The position numbers were made by a program, and so were the translations under genes. A stretch of DNA of 64,000 nucleotides, from NCBI GenBank assembly GCA_022315425.1, contig JAIUPT010000033.1:868001-932000 (forward strand), in the 5' to 3' direction. The notes under the pieces were generated by a model. That model ran no database searches, was not told the DNA's origin, and saw only the letters and a program-made list of their open reading frames with translations. Shown piece after piece: positions 11,429 through 22,014 of this stretch (position 1 is the first letter of the stretch; each line of letters opens with the position of its first letter). Source of the DNA: Pseudevernia furfuracea (taxonomy: Eukaryota; Ascomycota; Lecanoromycetes; Lecanorales; Parmeliaceae).

Positions 11429-13190
11429 ATGTACTTTTTACAGCTACTAACATTGCTTTTTACGTCAATTGGCCTTGCAGCTGCAACATTAAACAGCTCG
11501 AGTGTGGCCTCTTGGTCAAATGTCTCGGTATCTGCGTTAGATGTCCCTTCCAAAACAAACTCTGATGTGATGAAACTATCGACAACTTCCTCGCCCACAA
11601 GCGCGTTATCCGTAAACGTCTCAACATCGGTAGCAAATTACTTCAAGAATCAATCAGAAGCTGTCGAACAGTAAGAAAATCTACTCAGCTTGATTGCACT
11701 ATCGGACTGATGAGATCGCTAACTTCCTCGCCCACAAGCGCGTCATCGGCAAACGTCTCAACATCGGCAGCAAATTACTTTAAGAATCAGTCAGAAGCTG
11801 TCGAATAGTAAGAAAATCTACTCAGCTTGATTGCACTACCGGACTGATGAGATCGCTAACTTCCTCGCCCACAAGCGCGTTATCGGCAAACGTCTCAATA
11901 TCGGTAGCAAATTACTTTAAGAATCAGTCAGCATCTTCTGTTCAGTAAGAAAATCTACTTTCAGGCATTCAATGCTATATATCGGCCAGCTTGGTTGCAC
12001 TACCGGACTGAAGAGATCGCTTGTAGAATGCCAAGGTGTACTGTGGTTTTGAACAGCTTCGCTAATGTTACGTGCCATTAGCCCCCCCGTTTCCTTCACT
12101 CAAAGGCCAATAGACGGCTTCTATTGGGTCTCGCTCGTACCATATCTGATATACGTTATCAAAGAAGCAATGACCGCCTACCAGACGTGTCCGACGTACG
12201 ACGGAGTGGTCGCCTCGAAGTTACCGTTGTTCGATGGAACGTCCTGTGCAGTGTTTCTTACCGAGCGGATTTTGTATACACTATGGCAAAACCCCTATTA
12301 TCAGACTGAGTGGCACTGGGTGAACAGAAATTCTCCAACCTTGTCGACAACCGGGGAGATGGCCCTTGATAGGATAATGGCGTACGTAGACGACTTGGGT
12401 TTGTTTCGGGACCAAATACCTTCAGTACGTCGAGTAATTGTCGAAGGTGTCTTTACGTCTGTCTGCAACGATATCACAGATCCTAGCCAGTACCTGTCTC
12501 CCCAAAGAGTCGTCACTACGTTTAGCTTCCAGCTATTCCCGACTCCGACCACAACGTCGTATTGCCCTTCTGTGACAGTAACTTACCCATACGCTATATC
12601 CTCACCATTTTCCGAAGTAGTTGTAAGTACTCGAGGACTGACTCTGTCGTTCAAGAACTGACTGCCTAGGATATTCCCTGTGACGACTCTCGGTGTCGAT
12701 ATGACTGCCCCATTGATCAATGTGGAGCCGGAATATGCGACGGGGTAAGTGATCAAAATGACCTAGTCTGTCGTACAGGAGACTGACCTTCATTCAAAGG
12801 GCCTTGAATATGCGTACTGTCCCTGTGGCAGGGTCTCGCACCACGTAGGTCAAGGAGAAATGCCCGATCGGCAAGCCTGGTTGTCAATCGTGACAGCTTT
12901 CGGGAAAATGGAGAACGCACCCTTCTGCATACCTAAATATCAGGATCCAGGATCAGTGACCGAGTGTGTGTGCAATGGCAAGACATACCCTCCCATATCC
13001 GATGCCACAGCTTCTGCTGTAAGTCATCGACCTAGTTCATTTGCCCCCCCTTGAATGGCGCCGTGATCAGCGTTGTACGATAGAACAGGCATGAACAAGC
13101 TGGAAAAGACAGTCAAGTACTAATTCGAACGACTTTCAGTGCTCCTACACCGCAACGAGCGATCTCCCCGCAACAGTGACTGGCAAGTAG
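11429..13190 (+). CDS. Uncharacterised secreted Cys-rich protein with duplicated exon
   Basis: The model is join(11429..11670, 11715..11807, 11852..11944, 12082..12622, 12670..12744, 12800..13018, 13140..13190), 437 aa, every junction in phase. Residues 1-19 form a clear signal peptide (MYFLQLLTLLFTSIGLAAA). Then comes a Ser/Thr/Asn-rich stretch in which a 31-residue unit (core TSSPTSA..NVS, ANYFKNQS) is present three times. A central domain of ~180 residues follows, with YWVSLVPYLIYV and WHWVNRN. The tail is Cys-rich (CDDSRCRYDCPIDQCGAGIC, YCPCG, CVCNG). Many N-glycosylation sequons occur. No family is recognised; an effector-like or wall-associated role is only a guess. Exons 2 and 3 are bounded by unusually short 44-nt introns and may be optional: exon 1 also joins exon 4 in phase. 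Confidence 0.7.
11584..11994 (+). repeat. 137-bp tandem repeat, three units
   Basis: The sequence beginning aacttcctcgcccacaagcg starts at 11584, 11721 and 11858, exactly 137 bp apart. The units differ by scattered substitutions. The third diverges after ~90 bp and lacks a full downstream repeat. Each unit comprises a 93-nt coding segment and a 44-nt spacer with its own GTAAG donor. Confidence 0.95.
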
Positions 13191-14681
13191 CCTAGACAAC
13201 TAGCAAGGCGCCCGATAGCTCGAATACTTCGTTCAAATATCTAAACTAGTCTGTTTGAGAGCTGTGTATATACGTACTTTAGGTCTGTTCGAGCTTTGAA
13301 TTATTTTACGGATATAATAGACAGTTCTGAAAGCGATGTTCATGGTATTTGCCGATATGTTCGAGCTTAGAGTACAACCCGGCTCCAGCGATAAAGAACT
13401 TGCCTGCTTCTTAAATCTAGGAGTTTCTAAGGGTTGCTTGTTCCTATTTATCAAATTCAATGGCTAATGACTGATTGTTCAGCTCCCTGCAGAGTCTAGT
13501 AATCGGTGATGTGTTCCGACGATCAGCAGTCTGGAGGTCAGCAACACACGTGGGTCGTTACGAGTATCCTCTTTTCATATCTGCCGGTCCCTGACCTGAA
13601 ATACTTATGATAGTTGGCTTTCAATTGTCTCTAGTTCTCTATCAATTTCTGCAATTCAATATTGAATAGGACTTGGCATAACTGAGTAGATTCTATGCAG
13701 ATTAAGAGACTATTGAGAGTGTGTTGCTTGATCCTTGCTGTTAAAAGAAGGAGAGCGAGAGGAGACAACAAAAAAGTAGAGTCCGGTTAGAATTGTTTGT
13801 TATAGAAGCTGACATATTGACAGCTGGCTGCAGTAATGGTGTGATGGAGTCAGAAGCAGATTCAAAACACGAGAAATACAACCCACACTGAGTACGGAGT
13901 TACCTCTTTTGACATTCCACCAACCGCGCCATACGCACCCAATTTCAGCATCATATTCACGATACATATTTCTACCATCTATTTGCACTTATACCGCGGT
14001 ATTACCAAAGCAATTGCGCAATGGGATTTATGTGTCATCTATCTTGATTTTTATTTGATAATTTGCATTGCGGTTGTTTACTTTTTGAGATTGCACGGCC
14101 AGCGACGCTGGCCTGGGAGGACTCTTTCCCTTGTGTCCTCCGCAAGGAGTTCGGAGGGTTTTAACAAGCCTATCTAGTATCAAAAAATAGATGCGATGAA
14201 TTTGAAGACAAAATCCATAGAAGGGGGATGCCTACAGGTAGGGTAGTAAGTAGCCTAAAGGCCTAAAGGGAATGTGTACCTTAGCAATGTGAACTCGATA
14301 GCGATATATTTGTATACAAGTATAGAGAAAATAAAAAGCACCGCAACACCATTGTACCAGCGCCATTAGGAATCGAACCTAATACGAACTAAATACCTCC
14401 GCGAAACATATAGGCCCACGAATTAAATTCGTGAAACGTGTTCTTGAATTCCGGGGGTTGGTTTCGGGGCCGCGCATCCCCGAGAAGAAATGCTTCAGGG
14501 TCAAGCGATTAAGCAGCGATATTGGAATCCTACTTTACTTTATCAATAAGAGGCCGAATTTGATAATTCTTGCCCCGTTAGAATACGCAAGTTGAGCTCT
14601 ATAATTGACGAAAATTTGAGAAAATAATATTCAGGGGGAATAGAGTGGTTGAAGTTGCAAAAGAATATCACCTATTTTTTT
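13191..14681. other. AT-rich stretch without a gene
   Basis: There is no open frame with recognisable coding character on either strand. Around 14340-14460 there is a short T-arm-like sequence on the minus strand that does not fold into a tRNA. The stretch ends at the right inverted-repeat copy. Confidence 0.5.
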
Positions 14682-14766
14682 GATGAGGGCGTTCGGGAGG
14701 CCTAGCGGGCTGACAAAGCGAGTCTAACCAAAAAGCGTAGAGAGATCGAATTGATTAACTGCACAT
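14682..14766 (-). repeat. Right copy of ~85-bp inverted repeat
   Basis: This is the reverse-complement partner of 8532-8620. The outer ends of the two copies read ATGTGCAG inward, so the pair is oriented like terminal inverted repeats. An exact target-site duplication is not evident. Confidence 0.85.
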
Positions 14767-15196
14767 ACAGATTTAAGGTATTTTAGCTCAGCCCTACCTT
14801 ATGATAAGTATTATATAGGTAGTTTAGGTTAAATGCAAGCCCCCCGCTTTTAGTTTCCCTGCCGACGGACTTTTAGTAAACATCTGCCAGCCCTCTCTTT
14901 TTCCTGTTGCTGCTTGCATTCAGCACAATACAATTGATTGTCTCTAGCATTCCAGCCACGGGATATTATCAAATCTCGCCTGCCTCATATACAGTACATT
15001 ACTGGTATACTACTGCTCGCGTCATCGCTAACAATCTAGAAGAATTACCGAGTGGCTGGAGGAAAGTGCGGTGGTTGGGATAGAAGAAGTGAAAGAACGA
15101 ACCATCGAGTACTGTAACTCGGGAAGTCACCCCCACTCTACTTTTCTCCAGCGTCCACGTCCAATTCTTTCTTGCCCTTCTCCTCACATCCACTAC

Positions 15197-15197
<1 letters not shown>

Positions 15198-15240
<43 letters not shown>
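15198..15240. repeat. (CAT)n microsatellite
   Basis: About 14 perfect tandem copies of cat. It lies ~130 bp upstream of the CRH start codon, so it is probably in the promoter or 5' UTR of that gene. Confidence 0.95.
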
Positions 15241-15241
<1 letters not shown>

Positions 15242-15370
15242 CTATCACCATCGGCGACAGCCTTATTGTTTTCGTCCCACATAATTAGCATCATCAGTAG
15301 CTGTCGCTAGCTTATAGGTTCTACAATCACCCGCTCGTTATCGCATTCTCCCTCCCCAGTCCTCCCCAAC

Positions 15371-17304
15371 ATGCGATCCAAAACGTTACTCGCCGCCCTC
15401 ATGGCCACATGGGCAGCTGCCCCAGCTTCTGCTCAGACCTACACCAATTGCAATCCTCTCACAAGCAGTAAGTCCTTCCCTTCGCACCCTTCTCCGCCTA
15501 TTGCTAACATTCCGTAGCCAATTGCCCAGCGGACACAGCACTTGGCAAATCAGTAAAAATCGACTTCACTGCTGGAGAGTCCAGCTCGTTCACGCCTCAG
15601 GGCAGCCCAACATACGATTCAAACGGAGCCTCGTTCACAGTAGCAAAAGCTGGTGATTCTCCACTCATTGCATCAAAATGGTATATCATGTTCGGCCATG
15701 TCGAGTTCGTTATCAAAGCGGCTCCCGGGGTTGGGATCGTGAGCAGCGCAATCCTGCAATCAGACGACCTTGATGAAATCGACTTTGAATGGCTTGGATA
15801 TGACGATGCCAATGTCCAAACCAACTACTTCGGCAAAGGTGAGACGACCAGCTATAATCGAGGGCAGACAAATGCAGCCGCCAGTAACCACGATGACTTT
15901 ATCACATATGCCATCGACTGGACAGCTGATCAAATCACCTGGCAAGTCAATGGAGCCACTGTCCGCACCCTGACTGCAGACTCGACTGGAGGATACCCAT
16001 ATCCTCAGACTCCAATGATGATCAAGGTTGGCTCCTGGAGTGGTGGTGACGCTTCAGCAGCCCTCGGTACTAGACGTAAGTCAGGAACTAAAACCTGCGT
16101 CTTGATACGATTAGACTGACAATCTTCTTCAGAGTGGGCGACTGGTCAAGCTTCGGGCACCGTTTACACCGACTACACCTCCGGACCGTACACCATGGTG
16201 CTTAAGTCTATTTCCGCCACTGACTATTCGACTGGCAGTCAGTATGAATACTCGGGCACAGCCGGCACATGGCAGTCCATCACCGCTGTGAATGGTAAAG
16301 TCGTTTCAACTGGCAATGATGGTACTGCAGTAAATTCCGACGTGGCGCCATCATCGACTGGGACTACAAACGGCCCAATGCCATTTCAAGGAACTCATGC
16401 GGAGTCGTCATCATCCGTCATTCAGCCAAACGCGGGCGGATGGACCCCAACTACACTTTCGCCAAGCAGCACCGCGACAGTCACAACATATCCGGGTCTG
16501 CCAGCTGGATGGACAGTGACAAGCTCTGGCAAAGTCCTTCCGCCAAGCGCGGCATCTGTGAGTGAGCTGCCCTGTATCGAAGGCTATTATCTCGCTTCTT
16601 GCTAATTTCTTCAGGTAACGTCCCCTCAAGTATCGTCTACTTCATTGCCAGCGGACTCGCAGCAGGTACGTACTTTCTGGGTCCGTTTCTTCCTACTCAG
16701 ACCTCCGTCGGGGTTGGAGAAGTGTTTTGGAAGTGGAAAAAGAGCTATTTCTCCCATCTTGTGCAGCTTAGACTCACTCATCTTACGAGTCCTTACGATT
16801 CAACTTTACGTCCTGGAAAGGGATTACTCTTTGTGTTGTGCTCCTTGCACTCGGGACGCAAGTCAATCTTATGTTTTGGATTTGGCTTAATCCCCTTATT
16901 GGGCTTACTGAATTTTTTTCACAAGTCGACTTCATGTTTGAAACAGGGCATGCTGACTGTGAAATCAGGGTTCTCCTGTGGATGGTGGATATGAAGTCGT
17001 CACATCGTATAATCAACAGGGATTTCCTGAGATCATTACCCAACCAGCTGGAGCTGCGACTGCAATGAAGTCATACAACCAACAAGGCTTTTTGATCACT
17101 GATAGCCCTTCTCTCACTACTCGAGCATCGGCTACAGCCCTTGTTGACAGTTCTGTAAGCTCGCCTATTGTTGCTGCGGGGGCTTCCGCCTCTTCAAAGG
17201 TCACAAAAGTCGTTTCAGCTTCTGGGAAGGGAGTGGCCTGGAAGGCTGCAGACCTCGGAATTGTATTCGCAGGCTGGCTTTTGGCCACTTTGCTCATGCT
17301 TTGA
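15371..17304 (+). CDS. Crh-family GPI-anchored chitin-glucan transglycosylase (GH16)
   Basis: It cross-links chitin to beta-glucan in the cell wall. The model is join(15371..15467, 15518..16075, 16133..16557, 16615..16665, 16969..17304), 488 aa. It has a signal peptide ending near ASAQ and Cys-containing N-terminal residues (TNCNPL, NCPADTAL). The GH16 active-site motif DEIDFEWLG is near residue 118, with the glutamates and aspartate in place. A Ser/Thr-rich C-terminal half and a hydrophobic tail (LGIVFAGWLLATLLML) indicate a GPI attachment signal. No CBM18 chitin-binding module is visible at the N-terminus. Intron 4 (303 nt) is much longer than the others and can be read through for 75 codons. 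Family assignment is secure; exact substrate preference is not readable. Confidence 0.93.
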
Positions 17305-18309
17305 GCGGAAACTTGCATAGCGAAGGATCGGGTATTTGTATTTTGGAGCGAGGCATCTATTTTTCAGCATAGCGTTGGAGGGACAAAGAGCAGCCTGTGG
17401 CGAACAAGAATGGGTCAATGATTCATGCATCACGACTAACGAATACATAGAAGTCTTCTTCTTCCTCTTCCTCTTCGAATGAGGAGAAGAAGGACCAATA
17501 ATTGTAATAATGTCAATACTTACTCGGGAGGTCGTCACTTCTTGTCCATCCTGCTTCGTATCTCATCTGCTGACAGCCTTTGGAGCAAGCTGCGAACAGA
17601 AACGGTACGGAAGTATCTGCGTTGGAGCCAAACCCCTGCCAATTGACAAATCAGGAGTAGGGAAGAGAATTATTTGGATCATTTATTAAAAACGCTTTGG
17701 GCGGGTTCGGTACTCCACCATACTTAAGATGCCAACCTTATGGTATGACAGCCACTCTTTCAAAGAGCCTCGCAGTCGCGCCCACCAGCTGCCTACCATC
17801 CAGTGCATCGGAGTAAGTAGCCCACACAAGCACCTCGTTGTACAGTGTCTTGTTTTGCACTGCCATACGGAGTAAAGGCATGCGATGGCCTATCTACTTT
17901 ATCGTTCAGTGACGGGCTTGATCCTTTTTAGATCATCTTGAAGGGAAACGCCACAGTGTTCGATTGAATCTCCGTCCGTCCTTGATCATTCCCCGTCCCC
18001 TCGCTTCTGTATCGACGTTGCTGTTGTTGCTGGGACGACCTTGATGTTTTTGTGGCGCAAGATGGAAGAATGGGACAGGTCGATTTCTGAGACATTGCAG
18101 GCAAAAGCAATCAGACGCTGGGTGACATGATGCAAAAGTCATGTATGGAGCGCGAAAATTCCGAGTGACGCTCAGGAGCGTTGCCAGAAAAAAGTGACAA
18201 TGATCGTGGTCTTTACCTGAACAATACTTATACTACCTGAACAGGAATTAGTTTTCGATAGAAAGAGCCCCTGGCTGTGGACGTTGCAGGAGAGTGTGAA
18301 CAGCGTCAC
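17305..18309. other. Intergenic, no gene seen
   Basis: It holds the 3' flank of the CRH gene and the presumed upstream part of the NACHT pseudogene. Any 5' exons of that pseudogene here are too decayed to place. Confidence 0.4.
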
Positions 18310-20720
18310 TCATATTGATTCAGCGGTCATAGGACATTGGCCACAGCAATGGCTACCGCTCGACCCGGATATTTGTTCATCAAGAATACTCACATTCGGA
18401 TACAATGCCAGGTTCCGCTCGGGTGGGCCCCAAAATATGGATAATCGACTCTGCTAATGTCACCAGGTTCCCGTCATATTTGTTGTTCATTCTATGGGGG
18501 GCTTAGTAGTCCAAAAAGGTACGTACTGTAAAACACAGTACAACGAGGACTGATTTTTTAGGCCTATCTGCTCGGACAAAATGATGAAAATTATCAAGAC
18601 GTCGTTGAACCGATATCTGCAATAATTTTTCTCGCTACACCTCATCGGGGCACAAATCTAGCGGAGTGGCTCAACAGGATGTTGTTCGTCTCCTTTCAAT
18701 CCCCGAAGGATTTCATCGTCGATTTAAGCAGGAGCTTTGCAGCACTTGAAGAAATCAATGAGCAATTCCGCCATGTTGCGCCGAAAATCTTCATTTTCTC
18801 GTTTGACGAAACATTGCCTACCCTCGTGGGCCCCAAAAAGTGGTCTGTGGCAAATACCATGTTTGGAAATTATCCTGCCATCAATACTGACATGCCGATA
18901 GATGGTACTTGAAAATGGATCATCGATACTTGGGTATGCTGGGGAGATTTCTAAACCTCTCAATGCGGATCACCATGATGTTTGCAAATACACCAATCAA
19001 GAAGATTCCCATTACGTGACTGTAAGAAATGTGCTGAAGACTTTGACGAGAAGCCTTCAATCAAGAGGTATGCTCAAGCCATTTCAGTCATAAGAAAATC
19101 TCGGCTATTCCGTACTCACATCCATTGCCAATGCTAGGCATCGCGGAAAGGGAAGGCCAGTCATCAGACGAATCTAAACTTGTTGAGAAGCTCTTCACAA
19201 ACAACCAAGGCCTAGAGGATGACTTCACTCTTCTGCAACAGCGCTGGATGCCATGCACTTGCGAATGGATACTGTCAGAACCTACATTTAAGCTTTGGCT
19301 AGAAATTGCGTCTGGGTCTCGTATTGCCTGGTTGGATGCACCTCCTGCAAGCGGGAAATCAGTACTTTCCACGTATATCGTAAACTACGTGCGTGGTTTG
19401 GGCCACTGCTGTCAGTATTACTTAATTAACTTTGGAGATCCCACCAAACGTTCTCCGGCAGCTCTTCTAAGATCTATTGGACTTCAAATGGCGGAAGATA
19501 TACCCACATTCAGACGAGAAATGGCCAAATTCTCGCGTGAGGGAGTAACACTTGAGAAGAAAGATGCTTGTTTCACATGGCACAAGGTTTTCACTACGAT
19601 CCTCTCCCAGATAGTCTTGCCTACACCTTTGTACTAGGTTATAGATGCATTAGACGAGTCAGAGTCTCCAAAAGTTCTGTTGGAATTATTGAAAAGTCTC
19701 TCAACATTCGGTACGCCTGTCCATGTCTTTATCACTAGCCGAAGAACCGAGTCATTATCCATTGCTTTCGAGAGGTTGTCTGTGTCTGTTCCTGTTGAAA
19801 AGATCCAAAGAGACTTTCACGCCGACATCACGTCTGACATTCGAATATACGTCGAAAATGAAGTGAAGTTTATGCGTGGCACGGAAGGCCTAAAGATGTA
19901 AGTCACAAAAAGCATCCTCCGTCGTGCTGATGGCAATTTCCTTTGGGTGCGCCTTGTGCTTGAAGGAATCCTTGGCTGTCACACACAGCAAGCTATCATG
20001 CAAACACTGGAGGAGATACCTGCCGGAATGGGTGCTTTGTATCAACGGATGGAACTCAATATTTCAAACAATTCGAAGAAGGCAGATCGGGTCCTAGCAA
20101 AAACGCTCTTGACGTGGATCGTCTGTGCACATCGTCCACTGACATTGGAAGAGCTTTCTCAGGCTTTGACTCCAGAGTTTCCAGAATTCTTAGACCTCAA
20201 AAGGACGACTCAAGATGTTTGCGGGCAATTCGTTGTCGTCGACCGTAACTCACACACCCGGTCTTTGTTTCTTCATCGATGAGAAGAAGTCTCACGGAGA
20301 ACTTTTTTTCTCAGACGATATCCTCCTTGCTTCGTCCCGATCTAAGATCTAAGCTTGGAAGAAATCAACACGCGGTCCGCTCTGCGGAGCCATTCTTGCT
20401 CCATGCCGCAGCATCGCTCACGCACCATCTTCGGCAAGCCGCTACCACTTCAGAAGGCATGATGAACCAGCTAGTCAAGTTCCTCAAAGGGCCGTCTGTA
20501 CTTACCTGGGTCCACTCGCTAGCCTTGTTCAGTCAGCTGGAAGTGTCGGTAACCACCGCGCGGGTGTTCAACTGGTTTAGCGGTCTGAATGGCAAGCTCA
20601 AGATCGAGAGAAAACCCATTACTCCACCGCCTACAAGCCTTGGAGTTGTTTGATTTGTGGCTACTGGTTTTGTGAAGATCGTAGCCAAGTTCGGGAGGAC
20701 GGCCGCGGCCGCGGCTTCGA
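18310..20720 (+). pseudogene. Decayed alpha/beta-hydrolase-NACHT receptor (NLR-like STAND protein)
   Basis: The conceptual frame starts near 18310 with a hydrolase-type N-terminal region: ILTFGYNAR, then VIFVVHSMGGLVVQK, then AIIFLATPHRGTNLAEWL. Introns at ~18519-18562 and 18847-18901 still join in phase. After LGYAGEISKPLNADHHDVC comes a NACHT P-loop (WLDAPPASGKSVLSTYIV) and a Walker B-like VIDALDES. Three in-frame stops interrupt it: TAG at 19635 where a Trp is expected before VIDALDE, TAA at 19899 and TGA at 20280. At least two frameshifts follow, near 20605-20690 (HRLQALELFDLW, then ATGFVKIVAKFGR). The first two stops fit C-to-T change in a CpA context. Such proteins normally sense non-self and trigger cell death; this copy cannot make the full protein. 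N-terminal limits are approximate. Confidence 0.85.
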
Positions 20721-22014
20721 TCTCTCGTTGTGCCTTGGCCGCTGCAGGCGTCGCAGCCGTTCAGCCTCTGATCCGTGTTCTGGGAAGGGGATGGTATTTC
20801 ACGGCCTTGGCCGTCGTCACTGGTGGCGTTGGCTCCGTGGTCGTTTGGATGATACGCAAATGGGGGGCGAAGTGGAGGCACGAGAGGGAAGCAAAGACAA
20901 CCAGAGCGTGCGGGAGAGAAGACGGTGGAGAAGCAGGTCTGATAGACCTGGCTAGACTACCAGCGGGAAGCAGGGAGAAATCTTTGTCGAAGGATGTTGC
21001 AGGTGCTACGTCTACTACCTGATTACGACAAAGCTGCAAGGCATCGAATTTGGCTACGCAATGGTTCCATTGGCCTCTTGACGTCTAAGGTGCCGCCCAA
21101 GACTATTGGCTGATTGTTCGATTTGACCACAATACGGGGTTGCCCACGATTGAGCGAACGCAAGTCTCAAACCCTGCAAATTATGTCGAGACCAAATTCC
21201 GACAATGTATGATTCAGGTGTTGATATTCATCTGTATGGCTCATTCCTGTTTATTCGTTCTTGTCTCACGAACATTTTAGCCGGTGACGCATTTCAGGGC
21301 TTTAGCATCGTCGTTCGTAGCCTCAACTGTGCTTCGCTTCGTGGAGTGCAGATTGTTTGCGCTTTCTTTTGCCTGGAGGAATTTGATCTTTCATTCGCGG
21401 AAATTCCTCAGCTGGTGCTAGCTCTCACTAATCAGGGGCTTCGTCAACTTACGCCTCGAGAACAATTTTCACTCTTCATACCGCGCGCTGCTCGAGAACG
21501 GATTTCCCTTGATATTTCAACTGTTGATGTGCCGTAGTATATATCTTTGCACTTCGATCGGGTCTGTTCTTCGCGCGAGTTCAAAGTCGGTCTGGACCCG
21601 TGCTCGCTGCGACCTTGTGGGGAGGCTAAGAAAAGCTGTACCAGAAAAAGGTGTAAAGTGTGAAAGTGTGAGGTGTGGTGATATTTCTGAAAGGATATAC
21701 GCTAACAGTCTGGTGCATAGGATGAGTGAGAAAGTTTGAAGAAACAGTCTTTGTCAGAAAAGAAAGACTGGTACTCTAAGGTATCTTATCAGTGAAGTAC
21801 CGAGGCTGTTGTCGAGGAGCTGAAGAACATTCATTGGCAGATAACCCGTCCAGGCGCAAAGCGACCAATGGGCGGCCGGCGCGTCCATCCTATATTGCGG
21901 GGTACACTCAGGATTCGATGGTCATCCTTTTCCACTTTGTCTCTTTTTTCCCCTTCTCTTTTTCTGTCTCTAATTTCTGCATTATCTACCTAATCGCTTG
22001 TGACGACCTGGAAA
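20721..22014. other. Intergenic with unrecognised open frames
   Basis: A plus-strand frame to 21024 extends the last pseudogene segment and predicts a hydrophobic stretch (TALAVVTGGVGSVVVWMI); it may be its relic tail. Another 110-codon frame at 21205-21537 has no recognisable features. The last ~200 bp, pyrimidine-rich (ttttccccttctctttttct), are the likely P450 promoter and 5' UTR. Confidence 0.4.

Noticed and set aside
14340..14460. Possible tRNA on the minus strand (T-arm-like ttaggttcgattcctaa)
   Set aside because: The T-stem and loop fit, but no 5' strand pairs with the tggcgct acceptor end at the right distance, and no anticodon arm is visible.
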